Positions 1 through 8,073 of a stretch of 35,768 nt of DNA are shown here, piece after piece; position 1 is the stretch's first letter, and every line of letters starts with the position of its first letter. Location: contig CAIRTQ010000132.1 of NCBI GenBank assembly GCA_903881545.1, forward strand, positions 1-35,768, in the 5' to 3' direction. Position numbers and translations under genes: made by a program. The DNA comes from an uncultured Elusimicrobia bacterium (GTDB lineage: Bacteria; Elusimicrobiota; Elusimicrobia; UBA1565; UBA9628). Under the pieces are notes generated by a model that saw nothing but the letters and a program-made list of their open reading frames with translations, made no database searches and was not told the DNA's origin.

Positions 1-175
1 GCGACGAAGAATTTGATACCTTCCCATTTGGCGATTCCTCCTTTGGTGCTTCTTGTCCCAACTTGATGCTACCAAGCCGGGGGAATCGCCTCAACTCTTT
101 TCAACTAGACCCGGGACATCCTCAGATTGTCAGGCCCTGTGGGGCCTGATGAGTCGGAAGGCTGGATATAAGGCA

Positions 176-2608
176 ATGAAAGTCACACTGATATCTCCCA
201 ATTCTCCGCCGGGCTGGGACTTTGGCATCAGGACATTATCTGCCGTCTTAAAAAGAGAAGGCCATGAGGTCCGCCTTGTGTTCGTGCCGCTTTATGCGGG
301 ACAACAGACTGTAAACAGCCGCAGCTTGGAACAAACAGCCGCCTTGTCGGCGGGTTCCGACCTTGTCGGGGTATCGTCGATGACGAATTCCTTCAGCGGG
401 ATGGCCGTTATCGTCCGCATGCTGAAAGAGAAGCTGAGCGCCCCGATACTGTGGGGCGGGATGCATCCGACCCTCCGCCCCGAAGAATGCCTGAAACATG
501 CCGATATGGTATGCGTGGGAGAAGGAGAAGAGACCGTAATGGATGTCGTGAGGAGTCTGGAGAAAGGCTGCGGCTTCGGCGATGTTTTGGGATTGGGCTA
601 TAAAGACAACGGCACCGTCGTCATGAACGATCCGCGGCCGGCCATCCAGGATTTGGATATGCTGCCCTACCCGGATTATGACTGTGCAGACGATTGGTTG
701 TTGCAGGATGGTCCGGCGCAAAAAATAGATACGGATCTGCTGGCAAAGACCATGACGGGGTTCACGCACACCAGCAAGGAACGTTACACGACATATCATG
801 CCATGACATCGCGCGGCTGCCGTTTTGCGTGCGCGTATTGTTGCAACAGGCATCTAAGGAAAATGAGCCTCCGGCAAGAGGTCGTCAGGAGAAGAAGCGT
901 CGAAAATGTGATCGGTGAGTTCGTGCGGGCCAGACGGACATTGCCTTCCGTGAATTGCATGTTGATCAACGACGATGATTTTTTCTCCAGGGATGAAGCC
1001 GAGATTTTTGCTTTTGCGAAAGAATACGAGGATAGAGTCAGGCTGCCGTTATGGATCACCGGGGTGAACATCTCCTCATTCAGCGAGAAGAAATTCTCGC
1101 GCCTCGTCGACGCGGGACTGAGATTCGTGCGGCTCGGCATCCAGTCCGGAAGCGAGCGCACCAGGAAAATGTACCGCCGGCATTATTCGAACCAGCAAGT
1201 CCTCGCGGTCGCCGGGAAGATCAACAGCTTCAGGCATAAGATCGCGCCGCCTTCCTACGACATCATCTTGGATAACCCCTGGGAATCGGAGGCGGATTTG
1301 ACCGAAACGCTGATGCTGCTCAGCAATCTCCCGAAGCCCTATGGGATGGAATTGTTCTCTTTGACTTTCTACCCCGAGACCGAATTGTATGACAGGGCAA
1401 AAAAGGAAGGCCTTATAAAAAACGACGTCGCTGAAATTTATGATAGAAGCTATTATGCCGTAAGGCCGACTTATCTGAACAAACTTTTTCAGTTGCATTT
1501 AGACCGCCTGTCGAAAGGGGGCGCAGGCATATCGCCCGGGACCATGTCCCTGCTTACGAATCCATGGCTGAGAAGATTGCAGATCAGTCCCGTTCTTTAC
1601 CACCTGCTCAAGCTCCCCAGCCGATCCTTCCGCGAGCCATTATCAAGGTTCTCTCGGAAGTTGCGAAAGATAGCGCCCTATGTGCGGAAGCGGCTCGCCG
1701 GGCGGCCTTATCTGTTCGGTTTCGGTTCGGATGATTCGAGGATTCACGGGGTAAATATTGAATTCGTGAATTATTGCAATTTGCGGTGCAAATGGTGCGC
1801 CCTCGATCACGCCCAGCAGAAACATGTGATGGGCGAAGAGATCCTCCGCAGATTATTCCAGACATTGCTGACGGATAAGAGGCTGTCCGACGTGGGCGCC
1901 CTCTATTTCTGGAGCGGTGGAGAAACGCTGCTCCATCCCCAAGCCGTGAAGATGTTCAAAATAGTCCAGGAGTATAAGGACATATTCCTAAGAAAAAAAT
2001 CCCGGTTCCCGACCATCACCCTGCTGACGAACGGCATCGGTTTGGACCGGCAGCTATCGGAAGAGCTGTTGGATCTGAACGTGCTGGACCTCGTCAGGTT
2101 CAGCATAGATGGCGGCTCAAGGGAAAAGTATGAGGAAATCAGAAGAGGCGCCAAGTGGGACGCGATCGAAAAGAACGTCAGGGATTTTTGCGGCCTGAAT
2201 ATGGCGAGGGCCAAAACCGGCGCTATTTGTCTTATCGAATACGGCAAGCCTTGCACGACGGATTGGATGACCGACGAATTCAAATCCCTTTTAAGACTGC
2301 TGGATCATGTCGAATTGAGACATCCGCACGACTGGATAGGAAAGGACGCAAAAGTAAAAGCCGATGGACTTCCCCAGAAACCGTTTAAGAATAGCTGTTA
2401 TAGTTTGAAGCATGGCCTGACGATATTGCCGAATGGCGACGTGACGGTATGCTGCGGGGATCTCAACGGCCTATGCGTTTTGGGCAATCTATACCAAGAA
2501 GATCTGCATCGGATCGCGGCCTCGAAAAAGAGGAAGGAAATGATCCGCTATATGGACACCGGCCAGCGCGACAAAATGGATCTCTGCAGGGATTGCAAGG
2601 ATTTCTAA
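176..2608 (+). CDS. Tandem radical SAM protein: B12-binding/radical SAM followed by a second radical SAM with SPASM-like tail
   Basis: The product (810 aa from the ATG at 176) reads as two radical SAM enzymes in one chain. Residues about 1-135 resemble the cobalamin-binding fold of B12-dependent radical SAM proteins (opening MKVTLISPNSPPGWDFG, later WGGMHPTLRPEE). The first radical SAM core has CX3CX2C at C215, C219 and C222. A basic linker (about 450-515) leads to a second core with CX3CX2C at C534, C538 and C541. The tail has further cysteines at 741, 759, 760, 804 and 807, like the auxiliary-cluster SPASM/twitch domains. An in-frame TTG at 53 would add 41 residues that do not look conserved, so ATG 176 is preferred; its ribosome-binding site is weak. 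The substrate is unknown. The neighbourhood suggests modification of a surface glycan or lipid. Codon use is less GC-rich than in the central window. It converges with the next gene, with only 8 nt between stops. Confidence 0.85.
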   Translation: MKVTLISPNSPPGWDFGIRTLSAVLKREGHEVRLVFVPLYAGQQTVNSRSLEQTAALSAGSDLVGVSSMTNSFSGMAVIVRMLKEKLSAPILWGGMHPTLRPEECLKHADMVCVGEGEETVMDVVRSLEKGCGFGDVLGLGYKDNGTVVMNDPRPAIQDLDMLPYPDYDCADDWLLQDGPAQKIDTDLLAKTMTGFTHTSKERYTTYHAMTSRGCRFACAYCCNRHLRKMSLRQEVVRRRSVENVIGEFVRARRTLPSVNCMLINDDDFFSRDEAEIFAFAKEYEDRVRLPLWITGVNISSFSEKKFSRLVDAGLRFVRLGIQSGSERTRKMYRRHYSNQQVLAVAGKINSFRHKIAPPSYDIILDNPWESEADLTETLMLLSNLPKPYGMELFSLTFYPETELYDRAKKEGLIKNDVAEIYDRSYYAVRPTYLNKLFQLHLDRLSKGGAGISPGTMSLLTNPWLRRLQISPVLYHLLKLPSRSFREPLSRFSRKLRKIAPYVRKRLAGRPYLFGFGSDDSRIHGVNIEFVNYCNLRCKWCALDHAQQKHVMGEEILRRLFQTLLTDKRLSDVGALYFWSGGETLLHPQAVKMFKIVQEYKDIFLRKKSRFPTITLLTNGIGLDRQLSEELLDLNVLDLVRFSIDGGSREKYEEIRRGAKWDAIEKNVRDFCGLNMARAKTGAICLIEYGKPCTTDWMTDEFKSLLRLLDHVELRHPHDWIGKDAKVKADGLPQKPFKNSCYSLKHGLTILPNGDVTVCCGDLNGLCVLGNLYQEDLHRIAASKKRKEMIRYMDTGQRDKMDLCRDCKDF

Positions 2609-2616
2609 AAACATCC

Positions 2617-5541
2617 TCAGCGGCGCACGCGGCGATTGATTCCCATCGCCGCCAGCATTTTATCCGCGAAAACATCGATGGTCAGTCTGCCCAGATAGAC
2701 GGCCCGGGCTTTTTCACCCATGCCGGAGAGCCGCTGCCGCTCCAGAACGATGCCGGTTATGACTTTTGCGAGCATGGCGGCATCTTCCGATTGGAAGACA
2801 TGGCCATTCTCGCCATTCACGATCACTTCCGCAGTGCCGCAAGCGGTTGAGACGACGCATGGTTTGGAGAACATCATCCCCTCAATCGCGACAATCGGGA
2901 AAGGATCGTCTCGTGATGGGACCAGGACGATGTCGGCGCCATTGATGGCGCCCAGCGCCTCGGCCGGGCTGAGCGTGGGCAGGATCCTGATGTTGTCTTG
3001 TCCCTGCGCCAGACGAGCGATGTGCCGGACATAGTCCGGGAAGCATTTGGGATTCCCGATCATGGCCAGTTCGACCTGGGAGGATATCGCGGGCTCCAAA
3101 TTAAGGAAAGCCGCTATGGCGATGTCCTGCCCCTTGCGATGTTCCAAGGTGCCCATCACGATGAAGCGCAAGCGGCGGGAAAGGTCCTGTTTCGGGGGGA
3201 CGAATACGCCGGAGAAATCAGCGATACCATAATTTATGATCAAAATCGCCTTCCTTTTCCTGTATTTCCTTACCGAATTCGCGCCCAATTCGCACGGCAC
3301 GACGACGGGAGAATTGACGGAGGCCAGGGTTTTTTTGAAGAGCGGATCCTTCGCGAATTGGTCTACCAAATTGGCCTCATGTATCCACCACATGAACTCA
3401 GCCGGATTCGGATAGTCCTTGGCCCATCTCCAACACAGGACGGTGTTCCCGACGACGCGGTCAAAGTTTTTTGCGAGAGGGATAAGGGGGCTGTACGGGG
3501 CGAGAGCTGGCGGGTCGATTATCAGAGGGATGCCGGCGTCTAAGAAGTCCTTGGCCAAAGGCCCATCGGAAGGGGAAGCCGCGACCACGAAAAATCCTTG
3601 CTTTTTCAGTTGCGCGGCCAAGCGGAAGAGGATTATCGGCGCGCCAGTCAAAGACAGGTCATGCGTTACGAACAATATATCCTTGCCGGCTCCTTCCGGC
3701 CGGGCGCGCTCATCGGAGGCGCCGCTTACGGGGATACGGTATTCCACAGGGGACTTCAAAATGCATTGTCTCATCGGCGCTGGGAATAACGGGTCGTCAG
3801 ATATGAAAGAACCCCATCTCTTGAGGAGGAATATGTCGGCCTTGTCCTTTTTCACGCCCATCCTCTTCGCATGATCCGAACGGGACAGATTCCCTATGTG
3901 CGTCAGCTCTGAATGCGGAGTATAGACGCAGCGATAGCCCTTCCCGATCATTTTAAAGCAGAGGTCGATGTCGGAATGGGCGATCGGCGTATTGACGGCA
4001 TCGAATCCGCCGAGTTCATCAAAGACGCTGCGCCGCATGGCCAAGCAGGCGCCCGAGAGGATCGACACGTCCCGCAGGCACTGCGGCATGCGAAAATAGT
4101 CCATGCTGGCCTTGTCCCAGGCATGGAAGCTAGTCCCGATGATGTCGCGAACTCCGCAAACCATTCCAGCATACTGGATTGTCCCGTTCTCGTAGATCAG
4201 TTTCGGCGATACTCCGCCTACGCCGGCAATGTTCAGCGGCTCCAAGAGCGTGTCCAGCCAGTCGCCTGCCAGCGGCCTCACGTCGTCGTTGAAAAAGACG
4301 AGGAAACAGCCGGAAGCCTTGGTCGCGCCGAAGTCGCATTTGTCTGAAAAGTTATAGGGTTTGTCGTAGGCGGCCCAGACCACATCACGGAGGCTTCCGG
4401 ACAGGGCTGCGACCAGGCTTGAGTTTGTCACGACCACGATCTCATAGTTCCCGTGGCGCGTGCCGCGCCGTATCGCGTCGACGGTCCGCGATATGTTCTG
4501 TTCCGAGTCGGAGGGTATTATTATCGACACCCTCCCGGAGGGGACTTTGAATTTGACCCGATTGACTGTCGGCAATGCGAAGACATCGGCATCCCATCCT
4601 CTCCTGCGGGCGGCATCCGCGAGGGCCGCGATATTCGTTTTGCGCGCAGAGGGCTGGTCGCCCTGCCCCGCCGAGCCAGCCACTATCCGCCAGTAGTACA
4701 GCACCCGCGGGATGTGTTTGATCTTGGAAGTAAGCTCGGATATCCTGAGCGCAAGGTCGTAGTCCTGGGAAGAGTCATACTCGCTCCGGAAGCCCCCCGC
4801 GCGGAGGACCAAAGAGCGGCGATAAACGGTCAGATGTCCCGTGTACATGTAGTTCAGGAGCATCTCCGGGTTCCAGCCGGGCTTATGGAAGAAGTCCCAA
4901 AGGCTGCCATCCGCCCGCTTCTTGCATTCGTCGGAAAAGAGCCAGTCCAGCGAGGGATCGGAGTCTATCTCCTTCGCCATCCGGTAGAGCGCGTCCGGAG
5001 TGAGTTCGTCGTCGTGATCCAGGAGCGCGATGAAGTCTCCGGAGGCCATGGACAAGGCCTCATTGGATGCGCCGGAGATGCCGCGGCGCATCGCCAGCGC
5101 CTTGAATTTGATGCGGCCGTCCAGGCGGGCATATTCCTGCATCGCGGCGACGAGTTCCGGCGCGTCGGAGCAGTCGTCGACGGCGCAAAGCTCCCAGTTG
5201 TCATAAGCCTGCGCCCGAAGCGACTCCACCGCGATCTTGATCATTTCCGGCGAAGTCCTATACATCGGCATGACCACGGAAAAGAGCGGGCTGACTTTGA
5301 AGCTATTGATGTCATTTGCCGCCGCCACGGGGTCAAAGCGGACCGGCTGTCCGGTCCCCATCGTCGGCGGGATGATGATGATGTCGTCCCCATCCCGCTT
5401 GAGCTTGCGCAGCCCTCCCGCCAGCCCGTGTTTGAAGAAGAAGAAAAACGCTTTTTTAAGCAGAAGCAGGGGGGATTCCCGATACTGCCGGCATCGGGAA
5501 AAAAAGGCGTCGGCAATCCTCTGCGCGGATTGAAGGATCAT
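2617..5541 (-). CDS. Three-domain glycosyltransferase (GT2-GT2-GT4)
   Basis: 974 aa from the ATG at 5541. Three glycosyltransferase modules are readable in order. A first GT2 starts near residue 86 (LFSVVMPMY) and has the nucleotide-sugar site LLDHDDE at about 173-179. A second GT2 spans about 325-563 (VSIIIPSD, then FFNDD at 406-410, and a later HSDIDLCF). A GT4 GT-B module runs from about 610 to the end (ILFVTHDLSLTGAP, IVMGTLEHRKGQD, DPFPIVAIEGMMFSKP). Such proteins build polysaccharide repeats by successive transfers at the cytoplasmic face; donors and acceptors cannot be told. I prefer ATG 5541, which has AGGA five bases upstream, over the in-frame TTG at 5562. It starts 7 nt after the methyltransferase stop and is the last gene of the leftward operon. 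The short hydrophobic stretch near residues 28-37 (LLLLKKAFFFFF) may anchor it to the membrane. Confidence 0.9.
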   Translation of the reverse strand: MILQSAQRIADAFFSRCRQYRESPLLLLKKAFFFFFKHGLAGGLRKLKRDGDDIIIIPPTMGTGQPVRFDPVAAANDINSFKVSPLFSVVMPMYRTSPEMIKIAVESLRAQAYDNWELCAVDDCSDAPELVAAMQEYARLDGRIKFKALAMRRGISGASNEALSMASGDFIALLDHDDELTPDALYRMAKEIDSDPSLDWLFSDECKKRADGSLWDFFHKPGWNPEMLLNYMYTGHLTVYRRSLVLRAGGFRSEYDSSQDYDLALRISELTSKIKHIPRVLYYWRIVAGSAGQGDQPSARKTNIAALADAARRRGWDADVFALPTVNRVKFKVPSGRVSIIIPSDSEQNISRTVDAIRRGTRHGNYEIVVVTNSSLVAALSGSLRDVVWAAYDKPYNFSDKCDFGATKASGCFLVFFNDDVRPLAGDWLDTLLEPLNIAGVGGVSPKLIYENGTIQYAGMVCGVRDIIGTSFHAWDKASMDYFRMPQCLRDVSILSGACLAMRRSVFDELGGFDAVNTPIAHSDIDLCFKMIGKGYRCVYTPHSELTHIGNLSRSDHAKRMGVKKDKADIFLLKRWGSFISDDPLFPAPMRQCILKSPVEYRIPVSGASDERARPEGAGKDILFVTHDLSLTGAPIILFRLAAQLKKQGFFVVAASPSDGPLAKDFLDAGIPLIIDPPALAPYSPLIPLAKNFDRVVGNTVLCWRWAKDYPNPAEFMWWIHEANLVDQFAKDPLFKKTLASVNSPVVVPCELGANSVRKYRKRKAILIINYGIADFSGVFVPPKQDLSRRLRFIVMGTLEHRKGQDIAIAAFLNLEPAISSQVELAMIGNPKCFPDYVRHIARLAQGQDNIRILPTLSPAEALGAINGADIVLVPSRDDPFPIVAIEGMMFSKPCVVSTACGTAEVIVNGENGHVFQSEDAAMLAKVITGIVLERQRLSGMGEKARAVYLGRLTIDVFADKMLAAMGINRRVRR

Positions 5542-5548
5542 GCCGTTC

Positions 5549-6418
5549 CTATGAGGAGACAACCATGCGATAAAGCTCTCGCATTTTGCGCCCGATCATC
5601 CGGCCTGGGCGAGTCAGACGCCATGAGGTGGAGCTGCGCAGCCCCTCCAGAGTCCGTTCCGTATCAGATAATCGCCGGCGGAGATCGGAGATTTGTCCGC
5701 GCAAAAAAAGCGCCTCTCCGAGCCGAGCGAAGAGATCTTGAACAATCTTTCGTGTCGCATCTTTTCCGGAGAAGAACATCTGCGCCTCCGGATCGATATT
5801 CTTGCCGACTGCCAGCACGCCCAGCCCATGGGAATGGCTGAATTCGCAATGGGGGAAGCGATCTCGGATTTCAGCCCATAATTTCCATACCCCGAAGTCT
5901 CCCTGCCGCTCCGCGGTGTCGTGGAAGAGGACGACCCCGCGATCGCTTATCTTGGGAAGCCAGGTCTCGAAATCATGCTTGACCGCCTCGTAAGTGTGGA
6001 GGCCGTCGATATGCAGCAAATCGACGCTCTTGTCTTTGAATGAATTCACCGCTGAATCAAAAGTCGTCTGCAGCAGACAGGAGAATTGCGCGTACCGAGG
6101 ATCGTGATGGGCACGGAGTTCCGCCAGAACCTCCGGACCGTAAAGACGCGTCTGCGGGTCGCCCTCCCACGTGTCCACAGCGAAGCAAAGCGTCTTAAGT
6201 CCGAGCATCTTGACTGCTTGGCAGAAAGCGCAGTAGGAATCCCCGTTGTGTGTCCCGAGTTCGACGAACACTCTGGGACGGAGCAGTTGCACCAGCGCAA
6301 AGGCTATGGGGATGTGACCTTGCCAAGCGGAGCCATTGGTCAACAGCTCCGGCTCGGCCAAACATGCCGGAAATTTGAAAAAATCAAAAATTTCGAGGCT
6401 TTCGTCTTTATCATTCAT
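5549..6418 (-). CDS. Class I SAM-dependent methyltransferase with C-terminal coiled coil
   Basis: 289 aa from the ATG at 6418. The frame is open further upstream into the previous gene, but that extension is cysteine-rich and unlike a protein. The core has a SAM-binding motif I, VFVELGTHNGDSYCAF, then CFAVDTWEGD and the DLLHIDGLHTYEAVKHD / GVVLFHDT blocks typical of the Methyltransf_24 / cephalosporin-hydroxylase-like group common in glycan clusters. The final 60 residues form a predicted coiled coil (GQISDLRRRLSDTERTLEGL) ending in SSTSWRLTRPGR. That motif usually sits at linkers between a methyltransferase or coiled coil and glycosyltransferase domains in multidomain proteins. The glycosyltransferase gene starts 7 nt after this stop, so the pair may be a split form of such a fusion. 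It probably methylates a sugar of the polymer; the acceptor is unknown. Confidence 0.82.
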   Translation of the reverse strand: MNDKDESLEIFDFFKFPACLAEPELLTNGSAWQGHIPIAFALVQLLRPRVFVELGTHNGDSYCAFCQAVKMLGLKTLCFAVDTWEGDPQTRLYGPEVLAELRAHHDPRYAQFSCLLQTTFDSAVNSFKDKSVDLLHIDGLHTYEAVKHDFETWLPKISDRGVVLFHDTAERQGDFGVWKLWAEIRDRFPHCEFSHSHGLGVLAVGKNIDPEAQMFFSGKDATRKIVQDLFARLGEALFLRGQISDLRRRLSDTERTLEGLRSSTSWRLTRPGRMIGRKMRELYRMVVSS

Positions 6419-6452
6419 GAGAGTGCCACGAAAACGTGACGCATACCACCTG

Positions 6453-7841
6453 TCATCGCCGGTGAGACTGCAACAAGTAAAGCACGCGGTGGGAGTCAGG
6501 CAATCGGACCTGGTCCAGGACCGAAAAACGCTCAACCAGAGCCTTTTCAAATCGATCCTGCGTGTATCCGGAGAAATCCCCGCCGTGGGCGCGAAGCATC
6601 CGTTGCACCTGGGTGTCATCCGGAGGGGCGAATTCCACGATCGCGGCCTTCCCGATGCGGGCGAACCAGCGGACGATCGATTCCAAGGGCACGTTGTTGG
6701 AGATCGCGAGATGATGGACGAGCGCCAGCGCCAAGATCAGGTCGGCGGGCCCGCGCTCATCGAGCGACAGCCGCTCCTCGCCGGCCCAGCCCAGAGCCGG
6801 ACTGGGATTGGCCAGGTCCATCCGGAGCGGGAGCAGGTTCGCCGTCCCTGAACGCGCCGATTCCCGCCAGATCTCCTCGATGATCCCCGGCTCGGCGTCC
6901 AGCGCCACCACGAAGGCGCCCGCGCGCGCGGCCAAACGGGCGAAACTCCCGGTATTGGCTCCCAGATCCCATACCATCCCCGGCTTGAGATCCGAAGTCC
7001 ACCGCTCGACACAGCGGACCTTCTCCGCCCAAGCCGCCGGACTGTAGTTGTGGTCCTGATCGTAATACGTGGACCAGACGGAGGCCTGCTGGGGCGGCGC
7101 CATCTTCTCCACCAGGGAGGACAACTGCTCCAGCAGGAGCCCCAGCTTCTGCCGGCTCAGACGATAGCGCTCCGGTCCTGGATCCACCGCGCCGGGGGGC
7201 CGCCGCTGCGAGGCCTGCAGGCGCAGGTGCAGCCACAGGGTCGGATTCCGCAAGGCGAGCGAAGCCGGCAGGAGGCGCGTCGCCAGATCCAGCGGGACGC
7301 CGTCCATGTGGACGCGCAGCAGCCCGGAGAGCCGGGCGTCACGATAGCGCATCAAGGCCAACGGCGCCAGGAAATGCCTGGCGAACTGGCCATACGCGAT
7401 CCAGGGCCGCCCCTCTTCGTACGGCTCGAAGGACAACGTATCGATCAAGACCGCGCGCCCGCGGTGGAATTGGATGTTGTACGCGCTGGCGTCTTTCAGC
7501 GACAGTCCGCTGCGCAGCGACAGCTCTTGGATCCGCAAAGTGGCCCGCGCGGCTTGCCGGAACTGCCCGAAGCTCCATTCGTAAGGATAGGAGATGAACG
7601 CCACCTGCTCCGGACGGAGTATCTTATAGATGCCCTCGGCGGCCGATCCCGCGAGCTCCTCGTGCGGGATGAGGAGCCCTTCGCCGACCAGCGACTGGTA
7701 CAGGCCGGACTGCATCAGCCGCTCGTAGGCGGGGCGGGCGGCCTCGCGCAGGCGGCGGAAATAAACCCCGCCTTCCCGGAACACCTCGCCGGAAGGATCC
7801 CGGAAGGACCCGCGAAAAGCGGATGCCGGCGGCTCAGGCAT
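6453..7841 (-). CDS. Class I SAM-dependent methyltransferase, NoeA-like
   Basis: 462 aa. The C-terminal half holds a Rossmann methyltransferase: motif I is VWDLGANTGSFARLAA, motif II is FVVALDAEPG, and a later block is DLILALALVHHLAISNNVPL. The N-terminal half (RDPSGEVFREGGVYFRRL, FISYPYEWSFGQFRQAARATL, LKDASAYNIQFHRGRAVLIDTLSFEPYEEG) matches the layout of proteins annotated as nodulation protein NoeA-like methyltransferases, in which a kinase-like region precedes the methyltransferase. The ATG at 7841 overlaps the 3' end of the preceding small gene by 8 nt, indicating translational coupling. It probably methylates a polysaccharide or lipid-linked oligosaccharide. The family call is firm; the substrate is not known. 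Confidence 0.82.
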   Translation of the reverse strand: MPEPPASAFRGSFRDPSGEVFREGGVYFRRLREAARPAYERLMQSGLYQSLVGEGLLIPHEELAGSAAEGIYKILRPEQVAFISYPYEWSFGQFRQAARATLRIQELSLRSGLSLKDASAYNIQFHRGRAVLIDTLSFEPYEEGRPWIAYGQFARHFLAPLALMRYRDARLSGLLRVHMDGVPLDLATRLLPASLALRNPTLWLHLRLQASQRRPPGAVDPGPERYRLSRQKLGLLLEQLSSLVEKMAPPQQASVWSTYYDQDHNYSPAAWAEKVRCVERWTSDLKPGMVWDLGANTGSFARLAARAGAFVVALDAEPGIIEEIWRESARSGTANLLPLRMDLANPSPALGWAGEERLSLDERGPADLILALALVHHLAISNNVPLESIVRWFARIGKAAIVEFAPPDDTQVQRMLRAHGGDFSGYTQDRFEKALVERFSVLDQVRLPDSHRVLYLLQSHRR

Positions 7842-8073
7842 CGGTCTTCCCCCGGCGGAACCAGCGACTGAACCAGCCGCCGATCTTCGCCAGATATCTC
7901 CGCAACGTGAAGGCCGCGGCCAGGAAGGAGGCGATCGCGACCTGGGCGAAATACCCGCCGGTCGCCGGATCTAGGTATGCGCGAGCGACGGCTGGGCATC
8001 CCAGGACGAGCGCACCCAGAACAGCCCAGAACTGAACGCCTTTCCAACGGACGTTAATTGTTCTTTTTTTCAT
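7834..8073 (-). CDS. Small membrane protein with YLDPATG motif, sulfatase-gene partner
   Basis: 79 aa. A first hydrophobic segment (about 14-32, signal-like, ending VARA) is followed by AYLDPATGGYFAQVAIASFLAAAFTLRRYL and a basic tail. Short proteins with an AYLDPGTGS-type motif, one or two membrane segments and a basic end recur next to sulfatase-superfamily genes in polysaccharide clusters. That recollection and its position here are the basis of the call. It overlaps the sulfatase-like gene by 20 nt and the methyltransferase gene by 8 nt, so the three are probably translated together. The biochemical role is unknown; it may be an assembly or partner subunit of the membrane sulfatase-like protein. 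Confidence 0.75.
   Translation of the reverse strand: MKKRTINVRWKGVQFWAVLGALVLGCPAVARAYLDPATGGYFAQVAIASFLAAAFTLRRYLAKIGGWFSRWFRRGKTDA

Noticed and set aside
4453-5841. Forward open frame of about 462 codons over the glycosyltransferase and methyltransferase genes
   Set aside because: The translation is rich in Arg, Pro and Gly without domain motifs, and the reverse strand has clear GT2 and methyltransferase motifs.
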